A stretch of DNA of 64,000 nt, from NCBI RefSeq assembly GCF_021134715.1, contig NC_060019.1, positions 2,046,001 through 2,110,000 on the forward strand. Reading direction: 5' to 3'. Position numbers and translations under genes: made by a program. This document shows positions 1 through 11,400 of the stretch, one piece after another. This DNA comes from Daphnia pulex. Taxonomy: Eukaryota > Arthropoda > Branchiopoda > Diplostraca > Daphniidae. Positions within the stretch are counted from its first letter, which is position 1. Each line of letters begins with the position of its first letter. The notes under the pieces were generated by a model, which did not search any database, was not told where the DNA came from, and worked only from the letters and a program-made list of their open reading frames with translations.

Positions 1-3000
1 AACAGATTCCCGTCGCCGAGTTGTGGGTAAACGCGTTACACTTGCCGTCATTGATGCAGAGTCTGCCGCACTGTTCTCCCGGGATGGTCTTTCGACTGAG
101 GTCGTAGCCGGGGAAGTCGCAATTCTGCAGCCATTTGACACCGCCGTCACCGGTGTTGTATTCCGGCCAGCGATCTTCCACCCCGAATGGGCGAAGGTTA
201 AGACGAGGGATAGAGCCGGAATCGCAATTCAAAATCGGGTTTCTGATGTAAATCAAACGGGGAATAATTAGCCAATGCTACATCGTAATTTTTAAATTAA
301 TTTGTCGATTTACTTACACGTGAGATGGGGTTTTAAAAATTAGCGGCTGACTGGATTTCACGTTGCTGTTGTCACAGACGAGACGGGCAAAACTAGCACG
401 TCGGATTTCAGTCAGTTGATCTAAAATTTTGTTAAAAAATTAATCGATCAAATCAAAATTTATAAGCTTTAATTGTTTTCATACCTTCGGTGAAACTGCT
501 GGGCTGTCCAGCGAGATCGTAGAAGAAGCGATCGCCCCGTTTGAATTTCAGAAACTGATCGGCTATGATGCACTGAAAAGTGTGTCCCACCAAGGCACCT
601 GGAGCCAATCGCTCTGACATGGCCCCGATGAACAGGTCGATGTCGTCAACCGTGTCGTACAATTTCGCAAATTTATCCACAATCTGTTAAGTATATCATC
701 TCATATAACCTTTGTTAACGTGAATTTAGCGTGAGCTCAAACGTACCGCCGGGGAAATCAAATTAAGAAGGTCGCTGAATTGGCCGGCAGGTGGCAAGCC
801 ACATTGGGTCCGATAGGCATTATAGCCGGGAATACCTATCCAAAAGTGTTATTACATTATTAGCTTAATGGAAAGACGTAGTAAATAGAACGAAATACCA
901 TGATCACGACCGCGTTGAAGGTTAAGTGAAACCAAATCCAAGCCGAAACCCTTGCCTTGCTCTTCAAACAAATGATTTGTCACCTGTGACATAAACATTA
1001 ACACCATCAGCATATTAAAATAAAGATATCAAATTCTAATAATCAAATTTACCTCCTGGGTGAAATAATTTTCCGCATTTTGACTGGGCTGACTGGCCAA
1101 TCCAATGAGAAACTTGTCGAGATTTCCCGGCGTGTATATTTCCTGCATTTTGAAAAAGTGTTGACGTAACAGGATTTCTCGCTCCTTGATCCTCCGCTGA
1201 TTAGTCAAACTGCACAAACATTCGATTCATCAGACCCATAATTGAATAATTAAGGAAAAATGATATGCGTACTGATGTTTCCCTTGGATGAGGGTGTGGC
1301 CGAACCGGAAAGCGGCTGCAGCAAATTCGTTCAAAACGGACGGATTGAGGTTCTTGTCGTAATCTTGACTGGGACCTTGTTGCAGTGGCAGCAGACCGAG
1401 TTCCTGCATTTTCACTCGGCCGATAATGATGGGCAGCCATTCGTTGTAGGTGATGTGCTGCATTTGGGCGGCCAGAATTCGTTTGGCCTCCTGGTAGAGA
1501 CGCTCGTCGTCCCATCCGGGATTCAAACGGGCCAGTTCAGCCGCCAGTCGGTTGTGTTCACGCAAGAAAATTGTATGGGTCACGGCTAAATTGGGGTGCT
1601 CGTTCACTCGAGGTGTATCTCCTATAAGGCGCCAAAAAATGTTTAACATTTTTTCTCCGACACGTACATTTTGTCTAAATTTTATTAACCTGTTTTGAAG
1701 CACTTGACATCGGTGGGTGGATCGATTCCGGACACTGTTTTGGACAAGGTACACGACACCTTAGACTCCTCGTCGGCTGGGAGTAAATCTAATTCGTCCC
1801 TGGGAGTGACTTTCATGCCGCCTTTTTCAAACGTTCGTAATTCCCGCGCTGTTTTGTCGTCGAAACCGTAGACGTTGGATTGGTCCAGAAAGTGCGTGAA
1901 TTGGTTCATCTACCCAAAATTGAGGTGATAATTAATTGCCAAATGAATAAGTGTAATCAACTCACCTGTTCGGAGGCCCCGAATGTGCAATCCAACCTGC
2001 GAATCGGTGCCGAACGGACCAAGGGCATACAACGTTGGCCAAACTTGGAAAAAAAAGAATCGTTCTCCGGAATCTCAATCGGAAAACACTCGGGATGGAT
2101 CAGCTTTTTCTCAATAAATTTCCCATCCGGCATACAGCACGGAATAGTGCTTCCATTGGCTTTTAAAATAAATATGAGGTTTAGAATAAGTAAATGTAAA
2201 GAAACTTGCTATAGTACCCATTTTGAATTCAGGAGTTTTCGTGAAATCGTGATCGATAAACTGTCCGTACTGCATGACCCAAGTCGTGTCGGTTTGGCTG
2301 GGAGAGTCAATATCGCGGGCGACGGTTGTCGACACCAATCGAGCGCTACAATTCAGCACATCACGAATCAAATATTTCTCAGTCAGTCAATTTCTCAGCG
2401 AATGATAATATCCTGTAAATATTTTATTACCTGGGAAGTTCACCGCCATTTTTAGCTCGTCTGGGAGTCCGCACACCTATTGAATTGGTTCATTTGAATA
2501 AATACAATTGGAGCATGACAAAATATTGAAATACCATCAGCGTAAGCAGAAGGGAGAGCTCGTTGGAATTGTGTGAGCGATTTTCCCCAGGAAGGTCGCT
2601 GGATGTTGTTGCACGATCCATCCAGCGTTCTGTAAGGGGAACGGATTGTTTTTTCGTCACAAACAGGATCGGCGGTGCACGTTCCCGACAAAATCGTGTC
2701 CTTTAAGTTGAATTGTCTCAGGGTCCTCTCAACATCTTCCGGCTTAATGTTAAATCTTTTCCGCACCCACAAATTATTGTTGATTAAAATTAATATCATA
2801 ACGAAGGATAGACAAACAAAAAATTACCTTTTGACAATCTCAGTGACGGTGTAAGCTTCGATCATTGCGTCACGACTCATTTTCTCTGACTCCGCTGTGC
2901 TGGTGAAGACCAGCGCGTGTGTAGCGCGAGACGAGCCGGGCAAAACGAAAATGTTGTGCTCGAAAAGTTGAGTCTCTATCGTGTCGGTGACCTTCATCTC

Positions 3001-4269
3001 CAGTCGACCGGCCTCAGCCGCCGAGTTCACAGAGAACTTGTCAATATTTCCAGAAATGAACTGTTGTTTAGGCGAATTAAATACGAGATTATATTGCTTG
3101 GCTTTTTTCTCGTTTTCTTGCAGAGGAGGTGCTCCGTAACCTTTCAAATAAAATTAGAAATTGTAAAAATTCAAGTTATAAAATGTCTAAATTAAAATAC
3201 TGTTTGCAGGAAGATCTGGACAGCAAGCTCCCGGACCGCCATCGGCTAAGGCGCAGCCCGCGTCAGGAGTGGCTAAAACGAGATCGTACCATACAGCGCA
3301 GTCTTTGACCGGCCGGCATTTCGACTCTAATCCGCCAACTGCCGGACAACTGCTGCTGAAAGAAGAATTTGGAGAAGAGAAGTCAAAATCCCTGGATGGC
3401 ACGTAACCACACATGCCACCGTTGATGGGTGTACGGGGAGTATTCAACGAGGTCTTTTTTAGGTAACAGTTCCCATCGCTATGGCGGAAGTGGTTGCATT
3501 CGGGATTGGCAACGCACAGGCCGCCGCATTGCTCTCCGGTAGCCTCGATTTGCCCGATGTCGTTGCCGTAAAAATCGCAGTTGAGAAGCCACTTGACGCC
3601 ACCCTCTCCGGAATTCCAAACGTCCCGAGGTGGTGATTCTGGTACATGATGGTAAATTATACTGTAACGATTGATCAATAAAATAAATACAGGAAACGTC
3701 AAATTACCGGATTTAAACGGGAGATAGCCGCACACGCCACCTCTGGCGGGGGTACGAAAAGTAGTTAACGGTAATGTCTTCAAGTAACAGTAGCCATCGT
3801 CAGTGTAACGAAAATGGGTGCATTTGGGGTTGGCAACACAGAGGCCTCCGCAATTTTCGCCGGAACTCGGCAACCGCTCCAAATCGTTTCCGTAATAATC
3901 GCAATTGAATTGCCATTTGACGTTTCCGTCGCCAGTGTTCCAATTCTCTTTGGCGTTTCTTGCTGCTTGACAGCAAATAGCGTCTCCAATCGTAAGATTA
4001 TCGCAAGCTTGGCCGTCAATCAAGGACGGATTGATTTTGTACAGAGCCTCTAGATCGATTCCGCAAGAGATGGCAATCTCCGAGCAGGTATCCCCACTTT
4101 TAATCGCTTGACAATTTCGGTCGGGTTGGGCGTCAGCACTTAGAAGGAAAAGACATAAGACACTAGTGATGGGCAGCTGTAGGGCCTAATTATTAAAAAT
4201 ATAAATATTTTACCGTATGATTACGTAAATAGAACAGAATTTTTAAAATAAACTTACTGTGATTTTCAT
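1..4269 (-). CDS. LysM / apple-like / animal heme peroxidase, 16 exons, C-terminus outside window
   Basis: Secreted heme peroxidase of the animal (peroxinectin/chorion peroxidase) superfamily, expected to oxidise substrates with H2O2 outside the cell. Exons I can join in frame (minus): 4258-4269, 3708-4185, 3201-3638, 2828-3140, 2535-2755, 2431-2476, 2218-2345, 1966-2159, 1690-1909, 1273-1621, 1053-1209, 899-983, 747-835, 485-683, 318-420 and 242 to beyond base 1. All junctions are GT/AG and keep phase. Order: signal peptide starting MKITALQLP; LysM ([14 protein letters not shown], ending AICC); two modules of about 75 residues with W-N-[TS]-G-[DE]-G-x-V-K-W and conserved Cys; then the peroxidase domain. 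Distal His lies in QFIDHDFT and proximal His in FRFGHTLI. Past the peroxidase C-terminus ([12 protein letters not shown]) a third W-N-T-G-type module begins and runs off the window. No frame break seen. Family call is firm; physiological substrate unknown. Confidence 0.9.
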
Positions 4270-4439
4270 GACGCAAAGATTGTTGGTCACTGCAGAGCAA
4301 ATAGGCCTAGTTTACCCCTCGACAGCAGGAGAGATAATGCACTGCGAAAAGGCGAAAAGATTCTCCCTTGATCAGTTTTTGGAAGGAAGAAGTCGATCCT
4401 CAATCTCAAGGGCAAACGAATAATCAATTCTTCGAGTCT

Positions 4440-4620
4440 TTAGTTAACGGTTGACAGTTTTAGAAAGTACCCTAAAATGGACATTGGGGCAAAGGTATTA
4501 TTTGTTGAGAAGGTCATGTTTTACTGCTGGTCAGCGCCCTTTGCCCTGATTTTGGCCAGTTGAAAATGAGAGCCGAAAAAAGTGAAAGGTGTTTTTATGG
4601 TCGCGGGTTTTCCCTACGGT
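4440..4620 (-). promoter_or_regulatory. 5' flank of the peroxidase gene, conserved in a second copy
   Basis: This block lies directly upstream of the peroxidase start codon. In gene orientation it contains ACCATAAAAACAC, a TTTCAC run, CTCATTTTCAACTG, CCTTCTCAACAAATAAT and ACTTTCTAAAACTGT in that order. The same ordered blocks occur on the plus strand at about 42,975-43,200 with substitutions and indels between them. I see no clear TATA box. That it is a promoter is inferred from position and from the preserved blocks. Confidence 0.35.
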
Positions 4621-5060
4621 TAAGTCAGGCCAATATTTAAATTACGTAATTAGATGGCGCCAGAATCTGAGGAAAGCGTTGGTTATGTAAAGACTTCCGC
4701 CTTTACATTAAAGTTTACTAATTTAATATTTCACCAATTGAACTATTTTTATTGAGTATTATTCGGAAAAACATTTTACATTTGATCAACATGATTACTA
4801 ATTTGAAATAATTTAAATTTGGTTTTCCCAACAGATTGAACTTTCAGTCGTCAGGCCAGTATTGAAATTACGTAATAGGTATAGATGGCGCCAGAATCTA
4901 ATGAAAGTGTTATGTAATCATTGACTTCCGGATTTAAATTAAATTTTACTTATTAAATATTTAACTGTTTAAACTATTTTTTTATTGAATAATATTCGGA
5001 AAAACATTTTACATTTGATTAACACAATTACTAATTTGAAATCATTTAAATTTTACTTTT
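4620..5060 (+). repeat. Two tandem copies (~220 bp) of a block upstream of the MIF4G-like gene
   Basis: The stretch 4,620-4,838 is repeated at 4,848-5,060 with moderate divergence. Shared landmarks are the GTCAGGCCA start, AGATGGCGCCAGAATCT, GACTTCCG, ATTCGGAAAAACATTTTAC and a TAATTTGAAAT end. A single copy of the same block lies at about 47,970-48,190, in the same place relative to the second MIF4G-like gene. It is therefore part of the duplicated unit and may hold that gene's promoter. Confidence 0.75.
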
Positions 5061-5186
5061 AGGACCGTTTAAACTGGGAAAAATGGGGATGCCACTGCTG
5101 CTAGTCAGACGAAAGGTTACTTAAAGGAGACCGAAGACTTCTAAAGTAAATCGAATTTCACAGATCAAAACTTGAATTGAGCAACC

Positions 5187-6272
5187 ATGTCTTCCATCAA
5201 CATGATTATTTCTCTCGTCTCTGTCTCTACTGCTGTCATCTTTGCCGGTCTCTTCGCCAGTTGGTGCGTTCGCACAATACGCACATTGATAAAATCTCCA
5301 TCCAAATCGGAGCTGAAACTGCAAGGATTACCAGTACAACCGACCCACAAAGATGGCCAACCCGAGTCGATGAGATTCCAACGTCGAATCCAATCCACAA
5401 TGGCGGCGTTCATAGAAAACGGAATGGACGATGAAGTGGCACCTCTTGTCGTCTCTCGTTTGGAATGGTGCAACCAAATCAACCGCTATCTGGACATGTT
5501 GAAGAATACGCCAGAGTCAATCGAGAGTGTGGCGAATGGCATCGAGGTCCTGATGAATTACCACCAACTTCATCGATCGGAAGCGGAACAAGACCTCGTC
5601 GATGCCATTTTCAGCAGAGCTTTGAAAAACGGAAGCATTTCTCACCTTTACGCCAAACTGTTGAAGCGACTGAGGAGCGGTGACCAGAAAGGCTGGACAC
5701 AAAACATCGTCCGTCTCTTGTTCCAACTCGCCGTCGAGGAATTCAACCGGCCGCTTGACAGTGACGATGGAAATGACAAGTCGAGACTCGAAAAATTCAA
5801 CAACGTCAAACTGATGGCCGCCATTTTGAAGAGAGAAATGCCCGGAGTGCCGGACGGTTGGATCACAGACTGTGCCGAGACTTTAATCTACCGTCTCGAG
5901 ACCGGAGTCACTGAAGAATCGGTTAAGCAACTCTGCCTCTTCCTGACGACGCTGCTCATCGCTGAACCCGGAGAAAATTGTGATTCGATTACCCCGACCC
6001 GACAGAGACAATTGCTGACCTGCTTCGAGGCTCTGGAACGAGCGGCAACTCCACCCAAAGTCCCTCAACAACCGGACGTGAAAATACAGAAATCGAATGC
6101 AACGACACAGACGTTGAAACCTGAGAGCGGCGAGAGCGACACGGACACTTCTACGGACGAGTCGGACACGGAAGAATATGAGCCGGGCCCGGATTCAGAG
6201 ACTAATGGCCTTCTGGAACCTGCTGAAATCCGCACGAACTCGGCTTCTGCCTCTGACAAACGGATGAATTAG
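5187..6272 (+). CDS. Intronless membrane-anchored MIF4G-like protein, copy A (361 aa)
   Basis: Single-exon ORF starting at the ATG in GCAACCATG. Residues 8-32 form one hydrophobic helix followed by basic residues (CVRTIRTLIKSPSK), read as a signal anchor. Residues about 65-290 are helical. The blocks HLYAKLLKRLRSG, VRLLFQLAVEEFNRP, FNNVKLMAAILKREM and VKQLCLFLTTLLI match, in order and spacing, the helical repeats of MIF4G domains (eIF4G, PAIP1, CTIF). The tail (about 300-361) is acidic and rich in Ser/Thr/Asp/Glu. Compared with the copy at 48,316-49,392 this one ends earlier, because an AAG there is TAG here, and it has a longer acidic insert. MIF4G domains bind eIF4A or cap-complex partners; a membrane-tethered form is unusual. 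Intronlessness suggests a retrocopy origin. The MIF4G call is by eye and needs a profile search. Confidence 0.65.
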   Translation: MSSINMIISLVSVSTAVIFAGLFASWCVRTIRTLIKSPSKSELKLQGLPVQPTHKDGQPESMRFQRRIQSTMAAFIENGMDDEVAPLVVSRLEWCNQINRYLDMLKNTPESIESVANGIEVLMNYHQLHRSEAEQDLVDAIFSRALKNGSISHLYAKLLKRLRSGDQKGWTQNIVRLLFQLAVEEFNRPLDSDDGNDKSRLEKFNNVKLMAAILKREMPGVPDGWITDCAETLIYRLETGVTEESVKQLCLFLTTLLIAEPGENCDSITPTRQRQLLTCFEALERAATPPKVPQQPDVKIQKSNATTQTLKPESGESDTDTSTDESDTEEYEPGPDSETNGLLEPAEIRTNSASASDKRMN

Positions 6273-7487
6273 AAGAAACTGGATAATGCGTAAACTTAAA
6301 CTGAGCAAAGTTCTGATCGTACAATTAATTTCTTTTTGTCTTCAATGTAATACGTTTGAAGCTATGGATAAATTACAAAAAGGCTTTTAAAAATTTGTTT
6401 TCTGATTAATATTTTCTTACCATCCACCATTTGATTATTATTTTTTAAAAGTTATAAAATCTTCTTATTTTCCCTTTAAAAATTAACAAACAATATGCAG
6501 CCGTAAATTTTAGCTAAGCTGAAGCATGATGGGTATGGAGAGATTATCTAATGGCATGGTATTGGTATGGGTAAGGGTATTATCTTATTTGTTAAGTTTG
6601 ATGGGAATTTTCTAGTAAAATCACTGACCTGAATCAGTTAGACAATTTGTTTAACTCGCATGGCAAGTGAGACGCTTCCTGAATCCTGATTCAGAAAATC
6701 CAGAAGTTCTTTATTGGGAGTAATGTGACGAAAGCGGACGAAAGGAAATGAATAAAATTGAGCAACTCATTGCGAAATTATGTGCCTGCTAGTTGCCACG
6801 GCAACACGTCGTGAATTTTATTTTGATTGCAATGGCATATTCATTCTCACGGATTAACTTTGAAGGGGGGAAATCCAGTTTGAAAACAAACATGGTTGAT
6901 GAAGGACGCGGCTGTGATTAGGTAATCTGAAAAGTGAAAACTAAAGTGGAGAAAAAGTTACCAACACTCTGGTTCCGCGTATGGATTCGTGTGCTTTCAT
7001 ACACTATTTTAGATTAAACGTGTTGAAAGAACCCTTAAATAACACGCGACGTAAAACATTTTTGGTTCGAATTACATCCGTCTGAAAGTTTAATCCACGA
7101 GTAATAGCGCACGATTGCGATCTCGATAACTGTTTGGGAATTAAAGGAACCACATCGGAGGCGATTAAACAAAGAGGATTAAATAGCTATTAATTTAAAG
7201 AGTGGGTGGTAGGAGGGGGTCAATCAAAATAAAGAAGGACGGGTGTCGACTGTTATCCATATTTCTTCCCGGATACGCAAAAAAACTTCATCAAATTTTT
7301 TAAATCAAGAAAATCAAAAATTTTGCTATCGGTATTAGGTCAATTTGTGCGATGTGTCAAATGTTTGTTAGTGACACGTAATTTAATCACGTCAGTGTTC
7401 ACCGGGCACGTCGTTGACAACCTTTCGGTTGCTCAATAATCCCGCGCAACAATCAATAACCCCATTAGTCTGACATCATCGCATACA
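6273..7487. other. Downstream flank of copy A, duplicated at 45.3-46.0 kb; no gene seen
   Basis: No supported gene. The stretches 6,340-6,670 and about 7,240-7,487 match 45,290-45,640 and 45,640-46,080 respectively. Landmarks are AAGCATGATGGGTATGGAGA, GGTATGGGTAAGGGTATTAT and CACCGGGCACG. The part between, about 6,675-7,240, is absent from the other copy, so it is an insertion here or a deletion there. Confidence 0.6.
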
Positions 7488-7780
7488 CGGACTGACCCTC
7501 TAGTATGACTTTAGATCAAGTACATCTCATCAGGCACTACACCTGACTACCACCTGATTACCAATTGGGATTCTTAGTCTGAGCCTATACCCGCGGACGG
7601 GACCTCTGTCTAGAATCGCTAGATTCGCCGATAGTTCGATCACCCAACGGATCGCATTAGAGTGGCGTCAGAGCGGATGTATTAGCGACTAACAATGCTA
7701 ATACCTAGTCACAATGTGCACCTTCTTTTTAGTATCGCCTTATCCGAAGCACCCACTCTTCCACAATATTTATTAATCTA
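7488..7780 (-). repeat. tRNA-derived SINE, family 1, copy 1
   Basis: On the minus strand the element starts with a tRNA-like head whose A-box region reads TCGGATAAGGCGATA. It is followed by family-specific sequence and ends near GATCTAAAGTCATACTAGAG. Copies in the same orientation lie at 25,425-25,710 and 46,083-46,372. The copy at 46.3 kb keeps the clearest B box (GGTTCGAACCC). An RNA polymerase III promoter is inferred from the A/B boxes. Confidence 0.65.
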
Positions 7781-8434
7781 AAAAAGGTAATCTTTTCAAT
7801 TTAAGTGGATGATCGCCAAACATGTAATTTGATGTATCGATGACTCCCCAGAATCTGGGGGGTAATAGATTTTACTTTAAAGGTATTGCTGGTATGATAT
7901 AGAGTAGTAACACAAAGAAATATACTGTTACGTTTTTTATTTACATATAATGAAAATACAATTTTTTTCTTAATTTCCTACATAGAAATTTGTTACTGAT
8001 TTCCGCTGATTTCTTATTGAATTATTAAAGGAAAATTGCCACATCAACAACAACAAAAAACTGAAGAATGTTTGTCGGCAGATGATGATGTACTACTGTC
8101 GGTATCATTGATAAATCAAAACCCTATCAAAACCAAAATTAAGCAGTGTAATATTTTGGGCATCTGTTGTTATTCCTAGAATCAATTGTAAGCAATGATA
8201 AATATTTTTTTCTTCTTTGACTGCTGTTAATATGTTGCGGTGTATTACGCGGCATCTCAAGTGAATTTACATTTTATATTCTATTAGAACCCATCCATAT
8301 GTCACAAGCAACTGAAAGCCAAAACGTTGAAGAGGCGCGTTTAAAAATTTAACGAGGAGAATAGTATATATTATATGCTTTCTTTTAAAAAGTAGTTTCA
8401 CATTATACGTACATGACACTTATTTGACACGGAC
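7781..8434. other. AT-rich intergenic stretch, 3' flank of the LDLa/SEA gene
   Basis: No gene recognised. It holds a GATTCCCCAGAATCTGGGG-like imperfect palindrome near 7,845 and AT-rich runs. The 3' UTR of the minus-strand LDLa/SEA gene must lie in the right-hand part. Confidence 0.4.
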
Positions 8435-11400
8435 TTAAATAAAAAATAATTGACATTTTATACGGATACAGATCGAACCGATTTTTTTCACCTCACAATT
8501 TACAATCATATTTGGACCTATATTACACTGTGGCGAATGAAGATTTGCGGTTGGAGCCAACACAGAGAGTCTGCGAAAGAAAATATTGATAAAAGTCTCG
8601 ATTTCTTAACATATCGTACGTATACATACCCTTGACTTTTACGAATTAGCACAACAGAGAAAATAATTGCGAGCGCTAGAATTGGGAAGACAACGCCACA
8701 AACTATCGCAAGAGTCGGATCTATATACGTTATTGATAGTACACTTGTTAAACATTTGTAATCGACTTAAAATGAAGTTAAATATTTTCACCTGATGCCG
8801 AGTTACAACTGATCAAGTTTTGGCCAGCTCCAATTTTTGTTGTTCCAGGCGTCATCATGTCATCTGCGCAAAAATATTTTCTATTATTATTGGCTTCATA
8901 TTAATGCTTATGTGAATGATCATATACGAAACATACTAGCCAATCTCTAACATAGAGTTCTTAGTGAGTAGTAGATAACACCGTTCTTTTTGAGGCCGTT
9001 TATATACTTATACGTACAAATAAAGGCGTCTCCTGTTCTGAAGTTGGCAAAGAGCTGCCGAGGATCGATGAAGCCAAAATGGAGGAGGAAAAAGAAGAAG
9101 AGGAAAATATTTGGGAAGTATAGAACAAAAGGGTGGAGCTAAGAGAAAAAGGGACAGAAAAAGGCGTTCGTGCTGAGTGAAAAGGAGACAGAAAAAACCA
9201 AAATATTCCACACAAAGCACAATAATAAAATTGGTGATTAAAAATGAAATTCGGTCTTACGAATAACGCAGTCGGCTTCGTCAGAGGAGTCGGCGCACTC
9301 GGCGACGCCATTGCACCGCTGAGTGCTGGCGTCGATGCAGGAGCCGTCGCCGCAGCGGAAAGAATTGGACCACACGGACATGGCGGGGTCAAGCCTTTTT
9401 TTTGTGTCACCAAGAAGTTGAGAAAAAAAAATCGTATAAACACAAACAAAGAATAAGAGAAATGTAGAAACGAATAGGACAATAAAGAACACTTCATGGG
9501 TGGAGTTGGATGTTTTAAAAAATGCTTGATTTCTGTGGGGGAGCAGATTTTATAACATTACGTCATTATAACGTTATGTCATTGTCATGACATAACAAAA
9601 GACACAAACATTGAAAAGAAGTTAGTCATGATCGTGCTGAGACGCATATGCACAATCATTACACTGTCACCAGAACAGAAACTTCCACCAGCACTGAAAC
9701 CTCCACCTCTAAATAAATACATTTTGCCTTTTGATTGCGATTGATTAATAACGGCGTTGATTAAAATTAAAAATTGAAATTGAAAAAAAAAACAAAACAA
9801 CAGATTGATTGAAAACGGCGGCTGGATAACACGAAATAGCTCGTCCGACCGATTAACGGATTTGATGAAATAAAAATACAAAAAAAAGTTTGAAAGAAAT
9901 AACATACCAAAGACAAAATTTTCCTTTCGCCCTTCGTTTTGGTTAATTAAAACGCTATTAGGCCTCTTCTCATTTCCCCGTTTTTCTTCCTTCCTTTCTT
10001 TTTTCTTTCTTCTTTCGAGTTATTATAGAAACCCCGTCAAAACTTCCCGTTGGAGTAGGGCCTAATCAAGAAAAAATTGCTCGTAGCAATTCTTCCGGGT
10101 AAAATTGGACAATGAAAGCTGAACAGGTTTTTCCTCGACTTGTTAAAGAAGAATGGTGAAGTGTGCGTGAAAACGAACGGGAGATGAGAGCGCGCAGCAA
10201 ACCGGAGCTCGGGACGGTCAGAGTCAGACTGATGAGAGAAGATTCAGATGATGGAAGAAAAGGCCGAGCGCAGCAGTGCGAGCCCACACCCAAACCAGCA
10301 ATCCGCCTTTTGCTTTTCCTGGGCTGCAGCGCATCTCTCCTACAAATATCCCATTCCTTATTCTTTCTCTATATGTATATTATACTACCGTTTATACACA
10401 GTCGCTGCTGAAAGTACTACTCCACTACTCCGGCGGGGACTCCTTCACGCGGGATATTCTCTCTCTCTCCCGCTTCCCCTCCAGTTTTTATTCTTCTCTT
10501 TCAGCGCTGCCCTTTCGGCTTCTGTTCGGATGATGACTCGGCATTGGAAGCCGCTGTGTTTTCTACGTACGTGACTGCTAGAATTTACTTCATGTCTTTT
10601 CCCCACCAGCAGGCACCTACCACCGAGTGGCATCGACCCGCGTTTCTTTTTTTACACCCAAATTAAAAAAAGGAAGGAGAAATAAATGCTGTTTCAGTTG
10701 CTGACGAAATTAATGGCTACACGCAATTAGGGAGAACGATGGAAAAGATTTTGTTTGAATGGGATTTAGGTGACGGGTGACGTGCGGGCGGTCGAGCGGC
10801 CGTTCTGTCGACTGGTTATTCCATGCTGGGACGCCGGTTCACATCACGGTACTTTTTCCTTTATTCTTTCACGCGCATTCCTCCTTACGTAATTAAGAAT
10901 TTCCTATCGTGTCAACACATTTCAACTTGCTGACTGTATTACCCTATACGAGGCGTGGCTGATTTTAAATTTTCGAGCTTTTATCCGAAACGGGCTTAAA
11001 AAAATTTCACGCAAAATAAGACGAGGGGAATGATGGATGCGAAGAGAAAAATAAAATAAAAATAAAATGATTGGATGTCTACCTGTGACGAGGCAATCAA
11101 TTTCGTCTTCTCCGTCTAAACAGTCGGCCTGACCGTCGCAGAAAACGGAAAAGGGCAGACACCGGCCATCGCAACTGAACTCGTCCTCTTGGCAACCTTC
11201 TCGTGAGCAAAGGGAAGAAGAAAAATGAAGAAAAAATCCAAACGATTTATACAAATGATTCGAGAAAAAAATAAAAATAAAAGAATAATAATCAGCAAAT
11301 GCCCTGAATCGACCATTAAAGGCTAATCAATCAGCTCACACTGATCATTTATAACTACATAATAAAGGCGAGCAGTATAGAGATAGCGGCGGACATGGTC

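Noticed and set aside
1260-1589. Plus-strand 109-codon frame
   Set aside because: It is the complement of the peroxidase exon 1273-1621, whose minus-strand reading has clear family motifs.
9000-9497. Minus-strand 165-codon hydrophobic frame
   Set aside because: Crosses the LDLa exon in the wrong frame; low-complexity Phe/Ser/Leu content from a purine-rich strand.
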